From: Saprospiraceae bacterium
Lineage (GTDB): Bacteria; Bacteroidota; Bacteroidia; Chitinophagales; Saprospiraceae
NCBI GenBank assembly: GCA_020628645.1
Contig: JAHDES010000046.1
Span: 3,381-49,101, forward strand
Reading direction: 5' to 3'
DNA: 45,721 nucleotides
Shown here: positions 25,931-35,391 of the stretch, piece after piece
How positions within the stretch are numbered: position 1 is the first letter of the stretch
How the letters are laid out: each line of letters opens with the position of its first letter
Position numbers and translations under genes: made by a program
Notes under the pieces: model-generated
Seen by the model: only the letters and a program-made list of their open reading frames with translations
Database searches by the model: none
Told to the model about the DNA's origin: nothing

Positions 25931-26674
25931 TTAGTGTAGCACGCCATTCACTTTTTTCCCATTCTTTTTCTTACTTTCAGATAAATCGAAGATATAACCT
26001 TCTGCTAAAAATTGCTCGTATTTAGCACGATCAAACTGATACAATTTAGCTGGACGATGTGCCACTCCTTCTTGCATTTCTTTGAGGTCAATCAAAAGAT
26101 TCATGGAGAGGATTTTCTTACGAAAGTTGCGTTTATCTAATTCTGTTTGAAGAATAGCTTCATACAATTGTTGAAGTTGAGTAAGGGTAAACTTTTTAGG
26201 TAATAATTCAAAGCCTAGAGGGCGATGGCGTACTCTTCGTTGTAGTCGTTGAAAACAGGAAGCTAAAATAGCAGCATGATCAAAAGCAATGTCATTGACA
26301 TCTTTTAGTGCCACCCATTCAGCCTGCTGTGCAATAGAACCAGCTTTTAATTTTAAGATATAATCTTTGGTATTAATTAAGGAATAATACGCCACAGTAA
26401 TAACTCGTCCGAAAGGATGACGATTAACATCTCCGAAGGTTTCTACTTGTTCTAAATAAACATTTTTTAAACCTGTCAGCTCTTCTAATACTCGTACAGC
26501 AGCACCATCTAAATCTTCATTAGGATATACAAAATACCCTGGCAAGGCCCATTTGCCAAGAAAAGGTTGTTCCCCGCGTTTAATTAATAGTACTTTTAAA
26601 TCACCCTCATCAAATCCAAATATTACGTTATCAACTGTAAAAGCAGATTTGAAAAAATTATCTAATGAAACCAT
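25931..26674 (-). CDS. Nudix-fold transcriptional regulator (NrtR-like)
   Basis: A 247-residue protein with an N-terminal Nudix fold and a C-terminal winged-helix part (about 165-235). The Nudix box region (GYFVYPNEDLDGAAVRVLEELTGL) keeps the Gly, the Glu and the Arg spaced E-x7-R, but REUXEE reads R-V-L-E-E-L, so two acidic positions are lost. This decay is typical of NrtR-type repressors, which sense ADP-ribose or sugar-nucleotide ligands rather than hydrolyse them. Regulated genes are not adjacent: neighbours are a kinase and bshC. A true Nudix hydrolase role is less likely. Confidence 0.78.
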   Translation of the reverse strand: MVSLDNFFKSAFTVDNVIFGFDEGDLKVLLIKRGEQPFLGKWALPGYFVYPNEDLDGAAVRVLEELTGLKNVYLEQVETFGDVNRHPFGRVITVAYYSLINTKDYILKLKAGSIAQQAEWVALKDVNDIAFDHAAILASCFQRLQRRVRHRPLGFELLPKKFTLTQLQQLYEAILQTELDKRNFRKKILSMNLLIDLKEMQEGVAHRPAKLYQFDRAKYEQFLAEGYIFDLSESKKKNGKKVNGVLH

Positions 26675-26833
26675 GAAATTGTTGGTTTGAATCGTTGCGA
26701 TTCAAGAAATTTGAATGCTATAAAACGTTAAATTATGGAATTATTTATGGAATGGCAAATATAGCAGCTTAATTAGTGTAAAAAGTACGCTAATTCAGAT
26801 TGGATAATTCCAAAAATTTTTATAAAAATAAAG

Positions 26834-28459
26834 TTAGGCTTCTGATATAATGACTAAGCCTTTTTCTAAGGGATCGAGCTGCTGTTTTAAGGTGTTAATG
26901 AAATCATCTCCATATTTTAAATAAAAGGGAATAAAATTATCATAGCGTTCTTGTAAACCATTTTTAGGGAATAATTTTGCTTTCAAACTACGAATTTGTT
27001 GAATTGCCGTATCATGTTTTTGCTTTTCAGCACGATGCAAACGCCCTTCTAATTGTTGGAGTATTTTTAATTGTTTGGTTTTTTCTGATAATACTGCTTT
27101 TTTTAGTGTTGGATCAACAGATTGAGCAAGTTTGCTGATGGTATCAAAAATTTCAGCTAATTGATTTTTTTGCGTTTCAATAGATAGGTCGTTTTGGGCT
27201 TGACGATCGACAAATTGACGTATAATAACATCTTCTTCTTGAAATAAATCATCTAGCGAAAGTTGTAATTTATTCATTCGTTTTACCACACTTTTATCCA
27301 ACCATAAAACAGAATTACGACGAATGAGCATCGGAAAATTCACTCCAAAATGAGCAAATTGACTTTGGCGTTCCATCCAATAGGCTAGTTCTCCACCTCC
27401 TCCAATATAAGCTAAATTTGGCAAAATGGTCTCTTGATAAAGTGGACGCATCACTACATTTGGACTAAATCGTTCTGGATGTTTTTCAATTTCAAGGGCT
27501 AATGCTTCCTTAGAAAAAGAGATAGATGTATTTAGCACTTGAAAAGTAGTGTCTTCCTGTACAATACGTTCGCGTATTTGATCTTTTAAATAGAAAAAAT
27601 TGATTTCCCGTGGATATGCCTGACTTTTAAAACCCGCATTATTTAAGTATTCTTGGGTTTCTTCAACGAGTTTTTTAGAGGGTTGATGAAAGATTTCTTC
27701 TTTAATAAAAGGAATAAATAAACGTTTTAACTCAGCATGATTCATATTCAACACGACTAAACCTTCTTCCCCAAAAAGAAGGTTTGCCATTTCAAGAGTA
27801 GCATTTGAATAACGATCAAATTGGGTATGAGTTTGTTCCATGATTTTAAAGATACGTTGAGCATTGGGGGTATCACCAAGAATGGTTTTCAACTCTTCTA
27901 AAACTGGGACAAGCGAAGCAGTTTTCATCATACCAACGGAACCCGATTCTTCATTTTCCCAAGTCAGTTTTTTTCCAAATAAATGGACATGATTCACTTC
28001 TTCAAAATCATGATCTTCCCCTCCCGTTACAAATACAGGCACAAAATGGTAATTGGGATAAGTTGCTTTCAGTTTTTGGGTAAGATTTATAGTAGAAATG
28101 ATCTTATACACATAATACAATGGCCCTGTAAATAAGCTGGGTTGATGAGCCGTTATAATGGTAAAAGTATTCTCATTAGCGAGTTGTGTGATATTATTGT
28201 GAACGGCATCAAAAGGAGTCATTTTTTCATACTGCTGTTGCAATACTTCGACTAAAACAGCACGATTGATGGTATCTTTTTGTTTATCTTGAATAAGTTG
28301 TTTGAAACTTTCGACATTCACCTCATATTTATAAAAAGGACGTAAAGCTGGGTGAGCTTCAACATAGGCTGTGTCTCGTTTGGAAAATTGAGGAACTTCC
28401 CCAAAAAGGCGACGTTGAATTTGAAGAGAATTTGTAGGTTTCATGACAGCAGATTCCAT
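26834..28459 (-). CDS. bshC: bacillithiol biosynthesis cysteine-adding enzyme BshC
   Basis: A 541-residue cytoplasmic protein that adds cysteine to glucosaminyl-malate in the last step of bacillithiol synthesis. Family marks include ITAHQPSLFTGPLYYVYK near residue 95-115, the VFVTGGEDHDFEEVNHVH block near 145-160, and a long C-terminal coiled-coil region (about 430-500). Length is normal. The start is uncertain between MESAVMK (28459) and M6 (28444). bshA and bshB are not adjacent. It implies bacillithiol as a cell thiol, relevant to the thiol-dependent arsenate reductase-like protein earlier in the window. Confidence 0.93.
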   Translation of the reverse strand: MESAVMKPTNSLQIQRRLFGEVPQFSKRDTAYVEAHPALRPFYKYEVNVESFKQLIQDKQKDTINRAVLVEVLQQQYEKMTPFDAVHNNITQLANENTFTIITAHQPSLFTGPLYYVYKIISTINLTQKLKATYPNYHFVPVFVTGGEDHDFEEVNHVHLFGKKLTWENEESGSVGMMKTASLVPVLEELKTILGDTPNAQRIFKIMEQTHTQFDRYSNATLEMANLLFGEEGLVVLNMNHAELKRLFIPFIKEEIFHQPSKKLVEETQEYLNNAGFKSQAYPREINFFYLKDQIRERIVQEDTTFQVLNTSISFSKEALALEIEKHPERFSPNVVMRPLYQETILPNLAYIGGGGELAYWMERQSQFAHFGVNFPMLIRRNSVLWLDKSVVKRMNKLQLSLDDLFQEEDVIIRQFVDRQAQNDLSIETQKNQLAEIFDTISKLAQSVDPTLKKAVLSEKTKQLKILQQLEGRLHRAEKQKHDTAIQQIRSLKAKLFPKNGLQERYDNFIPFYLKYGDDFINTLKQQLDPLEKGLVIISEA

Positions 28460-28508
28460 CTTGATGAGTTTTGACTTGAAGAAATATACTTGTATTTATT
28501 TTGATTCT

Positions 28509-28533
28509 TTGACTTTTCTCGCGAAAAAGTCAA
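28509..28533. promoter_or_regulatory. inverted repeat between bshC and the DUF3810 gene
   Basis: TTGACTTTT (28509-28517) pairs with AAAAGTCAA (28525-28533) with a 7-base centre CTCGCGA. It lies 50 bases upstream of bshC and about 180 bases before the divergent DUF3810 gene. It is shaped like an operator dyad or a small hairpin; no T-run favours a terminator on either side. Confidence 0.4.
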
Positions 28534-28714
28534 TTCAAACTTAAAATCGTTCACTTCTTGCAGTCGTTTACTCTTTTATTTTGAACTGACCACGAGTTTT
28601 GTCAAAGAAGGTTTATTTTCTTCGTGTGCTAAAGATAATTTTATACCTTGAAAAACAGTTCAATTGTAGATAAAGTTTTTGGTATTTTTGATTTCTACTT
28701 GTAAACCAAAATAA

Positions 28715-29809
28715 ATGACGCTTTGGAAAAAAATAGATAGTCGTTGGATATGGATTGGATTGGCTGTTCTTGCTGTCTTGATTAGGATAGTCCTATCTTA
28801 TTATCCTGAAATTGTGGAAACCTACTACAGCAGAGGTGTTTTCTTAGGGATACGAAAGATATTTGATGCAGTGACATTTATTTCTCCTATACCTTTAATT
28901 TATGTTTTTTTTGGAATTGTTTTATTTATAATCGTAAGATGGAGTGTTCGACTTTATCGACAAGAAGCCAATTGGAAACAAAAATTGTTACAAGCCCTTT
29001 TCTCTACTACCGCTTTTTTGAGTGCTTTGGTATTTCTTTTTTTGATTTTATGGGGATACAATTATCAGCGTATCATGGTGGAAGATTATCTTGAGTTGGA
29101 TGTGCAGCCCTTGAGCTTAACAGAACTAAAAGCAGAATTATACCAAACCACAGACTCTTTAATTCAGTATCGAAATGCCATTCCAAATGCAACAGATGAA
29201 GCCTTAGATGAATCTTTTTTTCCTGAAAACTTTGAAACGTATATCAATCAAGCCGTCAAAACAACACTCAATCAACTGAATTATCCAGCTAGTGGAAAAG
29301 CCAATGCACGACTATTAAAACCCAAAGGAATTTTATTGGTCATTAGTACAGCAGGTGTCTATTTCCCCTTTGTGGGCGAACCCAATATTGATTTAGGGCT
29401 GCATCCGATCAGTCAGCCGTATATTTTAGCGCATGAATTTGCACATGCTTATGGTTTTGGACAAGAAGGCACTTGCAATTTTTGGGCATATCTAACTTGT
29501 ACTCAATCCGATGATCCTTTCGTTAAATATGCGGGTACATTGAGTTATTGGCGGTCGTTGGCAGTCAATTATAAACGCTATGAACCTCAAATTTATAGTG
29601 AATTTCGAGCCAATCTTCCACTCGGTATACAATCAGATTTAGATGCGATCAACCAAGCTATACTAGCCTATCCCGATTTATTTCCTCGCTTACGATATGC
29701 TACCTATAATACTTTTCTGAAAGCACAGGGTATTCCTGAAGGAATCAAAAGTTATGATCGTGTGATTATGTTGGGAGCAGCTTGGCGAAAGAAAAAGGAA
29801 CAAAAATAA
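28715..29809 (+). CDS. DUF3810 membrane protein with HExxH motif
   Basis: A 364-residue membrane protein of the DUF3810 family. Three hydrophobic segments lie in the first 120 residues (WIWIGLAVLAVLIRIVLSYY, a second near 60-75, a third near 95-115). The remaining domain carries HEFAHAYGFGQEGTCNFWAY, a zinc-peptidase HExxH helix with a downstream Glu that could be the third ligand. Family members are presumed membrane metalloproteases, with no known substrate. A TAATTTTA (28636-28643), one base off the -7 consensus, lies about 70 bases upstream. The gene is monocistronic and divergent from bshC. Confidence 0.85.
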   Translation: MTLWKKIDSRWIWIGLAVLAVLIRIVLSYYPEIVETYYSRGVFLGIRKIFDAVTFISPIPLIYVFFGIVLFIIVRWSVRLYRQEANWKQKLLQALFSTTAFLSALVFLFLILWGYNYQRIMVEDYLELDVQPLSLTELKAELYQTTDSLIQYRNAIPNATDEALDESFFPENFETYINQAVKTTLNQLNYPASGKANARLLKPKGILLVISTAGVYFPFVGEPNIDLGLHPISQPYILAHEFAHAYGFGQEGTCNFWAYLTCTQSDDPFVKYAGTLSYWRSLAVNYKRYEPQIYSEFRANLPLGIQSDLDAINQAILAYPDLFPRLRYATYNTFLKAQGIPEGIKSYDRVIMLGAAWRKKKEQK

Positions 29810-29870
29810 ATGTAGGTACAAAAGATATAGAAATGGATACTTCTTTTGGTTAAATCTGTTAATTTTTCGC

Positions 29871-29905
29871 TTTGGATTCGCTACTTTTCCTTATAATTAT
29901 GTTTG
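29871..29905 (+). promoter_or_regulatory. candidate promoter of the AraC-family gene
   Basis: TATGTTTG at 29898-29905 matches TAnnTTTG exactly, with TTTG at 29871-29874 upstream as a possible -33 element at a 23-base spacing (a little long). It ends 22 bases before the ATG at 29928, giving a short leader. Confidence 0.5.
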
Positions 29906-29927
29906 CAAAAAACGGATAGCGTAATCA

Positions 29928-30800
29928 ATGCGAAATCAAGTACAAGATATTCAATTTCAAAATAGTCAAAATCCGAATTCTCCCTTTGATCTCATCAAAT
30001 TGGAAGAATTGATGCTTCGTGAAATAGAACATGATATTACGCAAATTCATAAAATTCATTTTTATCACATTCTCCTTATTACGGATGGCAAGGGCTTTCA
30101 TACGATAGATTTTACTGATTATGCTTACCAAAAAGGAAGTCTATTAACCATCCGAAAAGATCAATTGCAAAAATTTTTTAGAAGTCCCTCTGTCAAAGGT
30201 TATGTGTTAATCTTTACGGAGGATTTTTTGGCGAGTCATTTTAGTGAAATAGAAGTTATCAAGTCAATTCAACTCTTCAATGAGTTATTGACCATGCCCA
30301 AAATCGAGTTAGACGAAGCGGCTTATAATGACATCTTACAATTGGTACACAGTATCGAAAAAGAATACTTCGAATCTTATGATGAATTTTCTGTGGGTAT
30401 TATTCGATCTGCCCTCCACATGCTGATTATTAAACTATTTCGTATCAAAACAAACAACAGTAATATCTTCTTAAAACGAAAATATGTTGATGAATTTGTA
30501 CAGTTGCAGCAACTAATCGAACAAGACTGTTTTGAAACCAAACGAGTCATGGATTATGCAAAAAAAATGAATTGCACCCCCAAAACACTCAATAATATTG
30601 TTAAAAACATCCTCGGCATCTCCGCTAAAACCTTGATTGACGAAGTTTTAATCACTCAAATCAAGCGTCTTTTAATCAATACGGCTCACCCCATCAAAGA
30701 AATTGCTTACACCACTGGATTTGATGATCCCACCAATTTTTATCGCTATTTTAAAAAGTATACCCAAACTACACCTGAACTCTTTCGAAAAGCACATTAA
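29928..30800 (+). CDS. AraC-family transcriptional regulator
   Basis: A 290-residue cytoplasmic regulator. The N-terminal half (about 1-165) is a cupin-like sensor domain (YHILLITDGKGFHTIDFTDY); the C-terminal 100 residues hold the two helix-turn-helix motifs of the AraC/XylS domain, with KTLIDEVLITQIKRLLI and IKEIAYTTGFDDPTNFYRYF. The ligand is unknown. The next gene, a SnoaL-like lipoprotein, starts 136 bases downstream on the same strand with its own -7 box, and the convergent oxidoreductase lies beyond, so either could be a target. Confidence 0.92.
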   Translation: MRNQVQDIQFQNSQNPNSPFDLIKLEELMLREIEHDITQIHKIHFYHILLITDGKGFHTIDFTDYAYQKGSLLTIRKDQLQKFFRSPSVKGYVLIFTEDFLASHFSEIEVIKSIQLFNELLTMPKIELDEAAYNDILQLVHSIEKEYFESYDEFSVGIIRSALHMLIIKLFRIKTNNSNIFLKRKYVDEFVQLQQLIEQDCFETKRVMDYAKKMNCTPKTLNNIVKNILGISAKTLIDEVLITQIKRLLINTAHPIKEIAYTTGFDDPTNFYRYFKKYTQTTPELFRKAH

Positions 30801-30900
30801 AATAATTCAAGAGTCAAGTACAATGTCTCCAAAATATTCATTTTCTCATTTTGACAGTCTAAAGGCAATTTCTTACCATTCTTCTTCTTGCTTTCCCCTC

Positions 30901-30908
30901 TAACTTTG
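30901..30908 (+). promoter_or_regulatory. -7 box of the SnoaL-like lipoprotein gene
   Basis: TAACTTTG matches the Bacteroidota -7 consensus exactly and lies 27 bases before the ATG at 30936. No convincing -33 TTTG is found at normal spacing, which could mean activation by a regulator such as the upstream AraC protein. Confidence 0.45.
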
Positions 30909-30935
30909 TGGTATCATTTATAAAATCAATTCAAA

Positions 30936-31808
30936 ATGAAAATAACCAATTTATTTATCGCCTTTATAATGATTGCTTTAATAAGTAGTTGTGGCGAAAC
31001 TTCTCAAAATTCAGATTCAAAACCAGAAAAAGAAACAACGATGGAATTGTCAAACAAAGAAAAGGTGGTTGCCTTACTCAACAGTTTTAACACAGGAGAT
31101 AAAACTCCTATTTCGTACATCAATCCAGAAAAATACATCCAACACAATTTAGCGGTAGGTGATGGTTTGGCTGGTTTTGGTGAAGTAATCAAACATGCCC
31201 CTCCACAAGGATTCAAAGCCAATGTAGTACGCGCTCTTGAAGATGGAGATTATGTCATTACGCACACAGAATATGATTTCTTTGGCCCTAAAGCAGCATT
31301 CGATGTCTTCCGATTTGAGGATGGTCTAATTGTAGAACATTGGGATAACTTAACAGAAATCACCCCTCCAAATCCAAGTGGTAGAACCCAATTGGATGGT
31401 GAAACAACTATTACAGATAAAGACAAAACGGCAGCGAATAAGAAAATAGTAGAAACATTAATGAATGAAGTCTTTTTAGAAGGTAAAATGGACAATTTGG
31501 CAAGCCTAATTAATCCTACAAAATATCTTCAACACAATTCTGCTGTGGCAGATGGTTTAGATGGTTTGGGTGCTGCACTTAAATATTTTGCCGAAAATGG
31601 ATTAGTGATGGAGTATGATAAAGTGCATAAAATACTCGGTGAAGGAAATTTTGTATTAACCATGAGTGAAGGAAAATTTGGTAAAGGCGAGCACGTGGCT
31701 TTTTATGATTTATTCCGCTTAGAAAATGGACAAATCGTAGAACACTGGGATGTGATTGAACCCATTCCTGCTGAGTCAGAATGGAAAAATACAAATGGTA
31801 AATTTTAG
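30936..31808 (+). CDS. lipoprotein with two tandem SnoaL-like domains
   Basis: A 290-residue lipoprotein: signal peptide with lipobox (ISSC, Cys about residue 19), a Ser/Glu/Lys-rich linker, then two homologous NTF2/SnoaL-like domains (about 40-145 and 168-285). Each contains NP-x-K-Y-x-QHN, a V-x-DGL-x-G turn and an IVEHWD-type end, so they arose by duplication. Such domains form small-ligand pockets (polyketide-cyclase or aldol-type fold); catalysis is not proven. It follows an AraC regulator and is convergent with a flavoprotein fusion gene. Confidence 0.85.
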   Translation: MKITNLFIAFIMIALISSCGETSQNSDSKPEKETTMELSNKEKVVALLNSFNTGDKTPISYINPEKYIQHNLAVGDGLAGFGEVIKHAPPQGFKANVVRALEDGDYVITHTEYDFFGPKAAFDVFRFEDGLIVEHWDNLTEITPPNPSGRTQLDGETTITDKDKTAANKKIVETLMNEVFLEGKMDNLASLINPTKYLQHNSAVADGLDGLGAALKYFAENGLVMEYDKVHKILGEGNFVLTMSEGKFGKGEHVAFYDLFRLENGQIVEHWDVIEPIPAESEWKNTNGKF

Positions 31809-31832
31809 GGAAAACTAAAAATTTACAGACTT

Positions 31833-31864
31833 TAGGACTTAGGATGATTTTATCCTAAGTCCTA
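31833..31864. terminator. hairpin between convergent genes
   Basis: A perfect 13-bp stem, TAGGACTTAGGAT (31833-31845) against ATCCTAAGTCCTA (31852-31864), loop of six bases. It lies between the SnoaL-like lipoprotein and the oxidoreductase fusion, 24 bases past one stop. T-runs are weak on both sides, so terminator strength is uncertain. Confidence 0.65.
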
Positions 31865-31890
31865 TGTCATTCCGTTCTACCTCAACACCC

Positions 31891-34404
31891 CTACCCCATT
31901 TCCACAATCAAACCTTCATTGGCAGGCATTTTTCCATTGCACACATCTTGATGAACTGCCGCCATTCCTTCCAAACCATCTAGTGTTCTAAATTTTAGCC
32001 ACTGCATTGTTTTTTTAGTTGCGGATAACATGAAGCCTGTACTACGAGCATTGAAACCATCCATCCCCCACTCTTTTACCCGACGTTTGATATGACCTGG
32101 CGCAAAGAAAAATTGACTTCGTTCTGTAATAATGCCTTTTTTCGGACGCGCATCTGACCAATGTGTCAATCCTACATTAATGGTAAATTTCATATTATCG
32201 GCTAAATGCTGGTGCAAATTGACCAAAACCGTTTGATTACCAGACATATCCACGATGACTGTAGGAATAGTAGGATCTAGTTGTTCTATTTGATCGTAGG
32301 TTAAGACTTCATCATAAAGTTCAAGATTTTTGACGGTTTCTTCATTTCTTGAAGAAGTCATGCCGATTACTTTTGGTGCATTTTCATCTCCTTGTAAAGC
32401 ATAGCCTAAACCTATGCTCGTCTTACTTGATGCACTTAAAATCAATACTTGTTTGGCTTCATACCATTCATGAACCACTAAAGAGTCCCACAAACAAAAA
32501 GCCGTTAAATACAAGGGAAATAATAAAGCTCGCCCATTATCCATAGCAGAATGGTAGCCTTTTTCCGCTTTTACGCGTGTATACATATTATAACCTGATG
32601 GTAGTTGCGCTCGATGCGCCGCCCCTTCCATAAATTGTTTATCGCTGATACGAATCGGCTGCATTTTCAAATGACTTGCTGGTGGGAAATAACCATAAAA
32701 TCGATCTCCTACAGGAATTTCTTCTACATTAGATGCCACAACATCCGCAAATCCCCAAACAGGAATGACCCCCCAGCCCCCACTTTCTTCGCCCACTGGT
32801 GGAAAGAAATTCCAATAACCCAATTGATCTCCTGCAACGGCATAGGTGATATTATTCGCTGAAAAAGCAAATTTGTCAATCTTAACTAGGAGTTCTCCCT
32901 CCCCTATTTCTAAATCTGATTTCGGGGTTTCGGCTAAACGTCCTTTTAAAAATAAATCTCGACGGATTTGAAATTGAGGGCGTTCAAAAGTTTGTTTTAC
33001 TTGGTCTTTTGCAGTTAATTCATCCATGTATTCTTGTAATTTTATCATGGCAGGCATCGCATTATCCCGCAGTTTTTTAATAATAGCTTGTTTCTCTAAA
33101 TCATCTTTAGGTACAGCTTTAATCATTTTACTAAACCCATCTAAACGATTTTCGAGCATCCATTTCCGAAGGGCTTTATTTTGTGACCATGTAAATTGAT
33201 TGAGCATCATTTGTGCAGTCATTTTGATCCAATCGGTCGCATGATTGGGAAGTGGAACGACTTGCGTCAGGCGATTTTTTTCTTTTTCATCTTCAAAATT
33301 CGCCTCAATATGCGCAATAAAAGAAGCACTAAAAACAGGTTGGAAAGACCGAACCGTTTGTGGTGTAATTACATTGCCTTTAAAAACTGGAGTAATAGGC
33401 TTATCTGCTTTGATAGGCGTAGCTGAACAATCGATATGAATGTGGTCCAGGCTAGTTGGAACGGAATCCTCTTTAAAGACAATTTGATCTTTTTCGATGG
33501 CAGTTACCCTTCCTTTACGAACTATATTTTTGATGCGACGCAATTGTTCCAATTCCATTTGACTGATGGTTGCCGCATGAAACATCCTTGGACGAACCTT
33601 CTTATCAATTCTCACCAAAACACCAGCATCTTCCAAGCGATCAAACATATCAGGAATAGATTCTGATTGTGCCACAGCTTCGAATTGGGCAGCTTGCGCG
33701 CCAATGGAGGTATTAAAAAACTCTAAAGTCGGTTGGGTATTTTGTCGATCTATTAACCAAGCATCTCTCGAAACGATCCAAGTGATTTTATCTGGATGTA
33801 CATGATTTTCCATTAGCCAAAGACAAGCGTCTATACCCGTTTTACCCCCACCAATCACTACAAATCCTTTTGGAGGAGTTGTAATTTTTGGAAGATCATT
33901 GAGTGGCATGAATTGCACTTCGGGAGCAATGGAGAAATTGGGTGTATGTGTAGAAGGAACAGAAGTATTTAAGTAGGTACAATCCACTAATTTTTTATTC
34001 ACTTTCACCTCAAAAACTTCCCCTGAAAATTTATGCATGAATTTATGATCGCCTTGATATTCACACAAAGGAAAATACTGAACTTTTCCAGTAGGTAAAA
34101 AATCAGCACGCATCAATTCCTCATAATAAGAACGAATTTCTGCCACTGTCGCCAAATCATAGAGTCCTTTATTGAGACCAATTTGATCTTTTCGTCCCTT
34201 ACTCATTTCCTTCGAACTCACCCCATAATATTGAGAAGGTTGATGAAGCGTCACAAATGGATACGCCATATTCCAGTGTCCCCCTGGTTTGGCGTAGCGA
34301 TCAACAATAATCATTGTAGCATCTGTTTCGGTCAGTAAGGTATCGGCAAATGCCATTCCCATAGCACCACTTCCAATGATAAGGTAATCCGTTTCAAGTT
34401 GCAT
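31891..34404 (-). CDS. FAD/NAD(P)-binding oxidoreductase fused to a DUF2855 domain
   Basis: An 837-residue two-part protein. The first part (about 1-470) is a flavoprotein with an FAD-binding Rossmann motif IIGSGAMGMAFAD at 8-20 and a second nucleotide-binding motif VVIGGGKTGIDACLWL near 184-199, as in flavin monooxygenases. The second part (about 480-830) matches the DUF2855 family, an MDR-like (quinone reductase or alcohol dehydrogenase fold) domain, recognised by SANNITYAVAGDQLGYWNFF and the downstream FYGYFPPASHLKMQP. The ORF is continuous, with no frameshift at the junction. It probably oxidises or reduces a small carbonyl compound in two linked steps; substrate unknown. The neighbours (AraC regulator, SnoaL-like lipoprotein) suggest a small catabolic set. 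Confidence 0.8.
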   Translation of the reverse strand: MQLETDYLIIGSGAMGMAFADTLLTETDATMIIVDRYAKPGGHWNMAYPFVTLHQPSQYYGVSSKEMSKGRKDQIGLNKGLYDLATVAEIRSYYEELMRADFLPTGKVQYFPLCEYQGDHKFMHKFSGEVFEVKVNKKLVDCTYLNTSVPSTHTPNFSIAPEVQFMPLNDLPKITTPPKGFVVIGGGKTGIDACLWLMENHVHPDKITWIVSRDAWLIDRQNTQPTLEFFNTSIGAQAAQFEAVAQSESIPDMFDRLEDAGVLVRIDKKVRPRMFHAATISQMELEQLRRIKNIVRKGRVTAIEKDQIVFKEDSVPTSLDHIHIDCSATPIKADKPITPVFKGNVITPQTVRSFQPVFSASFIAHIEANFEDEKEKNRLTQVVPLPNHATDWIKMTAQMMLNQFTWSQNKALRKWMLENRLDGFSKMIKAVPKDDLEKQAIIKKLRDNAMPAMIKLQEYMDELTAKDQVKQTFERPQFQIRRDLFLKGRLAETPKSDLEIGEGELLVKIDKFAFSANNITYAVAGDQLGYWNFFPPVGEESGGWGVIPVWGFADVVASNVEEIPVGDRFYGYFPPASHLKMQPIRISDKQFMEGAAHRAQLPSGYNMYTRVKAEKGYHSAMDNGRALLFPLYLTAFCLWDSLVVHEWYEAKQVLILSASSKTSIGLGYALQGDENAPKVIGMTSSRNEETVKNLELYDEVLTYDQIEQLDPTIPTVIVDMSGNQTVLVNLHQHLADNMKFTINVGLTHWSDARPKKGIITERSQFFFAPGHIKRRVKEWGMDGFNARSTGFMLSATKKTMQWLKFRTLDGLEGMAAVHQDVCNGKMPANEGLIVEMG

Positions 34405-34532
34405 AAAAGTCTATTTGGCTAATTAAAAATGATCTAGTTATAAGACAAAGAAACGAGAATTATGTTTGGATTTATAAAAAGAGTAATTTTTTTTAAACTA
34501 AGGTGTGGTATAGTCTTTGAGGTTATTCCAGT

Positions 34533-35249
34533 ATGAGAAAAATAACATTATTACTACTTTTAGTATTCCCCCTAATCGTTTACAGTCAAGCACCATCTGC
34601 TGGCAATTTAGTCAAGATACATGAAGCCACTTCTGCGGAACGAAATTCTATTACGGGTGCGGAAGAAGGTATGTTAATTTATGATTCTGATGAGGAAACC
34701 ATTTATACCTATACCGCTACTAATGGCTGGCATCAATTGCAAGTAGGGCCAAGCGTGTATGTAGGAACATTTATTATTAGTTCGGCGGGTTCACAATCCA
34801 TTACAGGATTACCCTTTCAGCCTTCTCAAATTACGTTTGCAGCGCATGCCAATATTGAAACGTATAATCTAGATGTTGACAATAATGTGGGTAATAATAC
34901 GCGAGGATTACAAAATGCCTTTGGAAATATGACAGGTTTTGCAAGAGATGATAATGGAAGCATTACACAACAATTCATTTATACGGGGTCGAATGGTAAC
35001 TCCATTAATGATATTTCTAGATATGCTTCTAATTCTAATTGTATAGGTATTCGTTATTCTCACCAAAATGGAGATGATCTAGGAAAAATAACGGCTAGTT
35101 TAAGCAGTTTTGATGAAGATGGTTTCACCATCAATGCTACTTATACCAATGGACTGCTCACCGATGATAATGTCAATCCAATTTTACGAATTCAACCCGA
35201 TGATGTTTTAAATGAAAGTATTGTGGTGATTTATACGGCTTATCGATAA
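34533..35249 (+). CDS. secreted protein of unknown function
   Basis: A 238-residue protein with a signal peptide (MRKITLLLLLVFPLIVYSQ) and no membrane helix afterwards. The N-terminal mature part has a motif common in secreted Bacteroidota proteins (GMLIYDSDEETIYTYTATNGW, a short beta-hairpin repeat seen in structural surface proteins). The rest is a beta-rich domain of about 160 residues, rich in Asn, Ser and Thr, which might be a jelly-roll or lectin-like fold. No type IX sorting domain. It stands alone between divergent and convergent neighbours. Confidence 0.75.
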   Translation: MRKITLLLLLVFPLIVYSQAPSAGNLVKIHEATSAERNSITGAEEGMLIYDSDEETIYTYTATNGWHQLQVGPSVYVGTFIISSAGSQSITGLPFQPSQITFAAHANIETYNLDVDNNVGNNTRGLQNAFGNMTGFARDDNGSITQQFIYTGSNGNSINDISRYASNSNCIGIRYSHQNGDDLGKITASLSSFDEDGFTINATYTNGLLTDDNVNPILRIQPDDVLNESIVVIYTAYR

Positions 35250-35358
35250 ATTATCTCAATTCTAATTTATTTTTTTGAAATTGGAGTTGTGTTTGAAGTT
35301 GAAGGTATATTGGTATAGGTTTCTGGGGCAATACACCTAATTTATGATACTTATTATC

Positions 35359-35391
35359 AAAAAAGCCCCCCTCTAACAAAGCAGAGAGAGG
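35359..35391 (-). terminator. terminator of the candidate small RNA
   Basis: On the minus strand a 10-bp stem with two G-T pairs (GCCTCTCTCT against AGAGGGGGGC) closes around an 8-base loop and is followed by six T residues (35359-35364 in plus coordinates). This is a standard rho-independent terminator. Confidence 0.8.
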
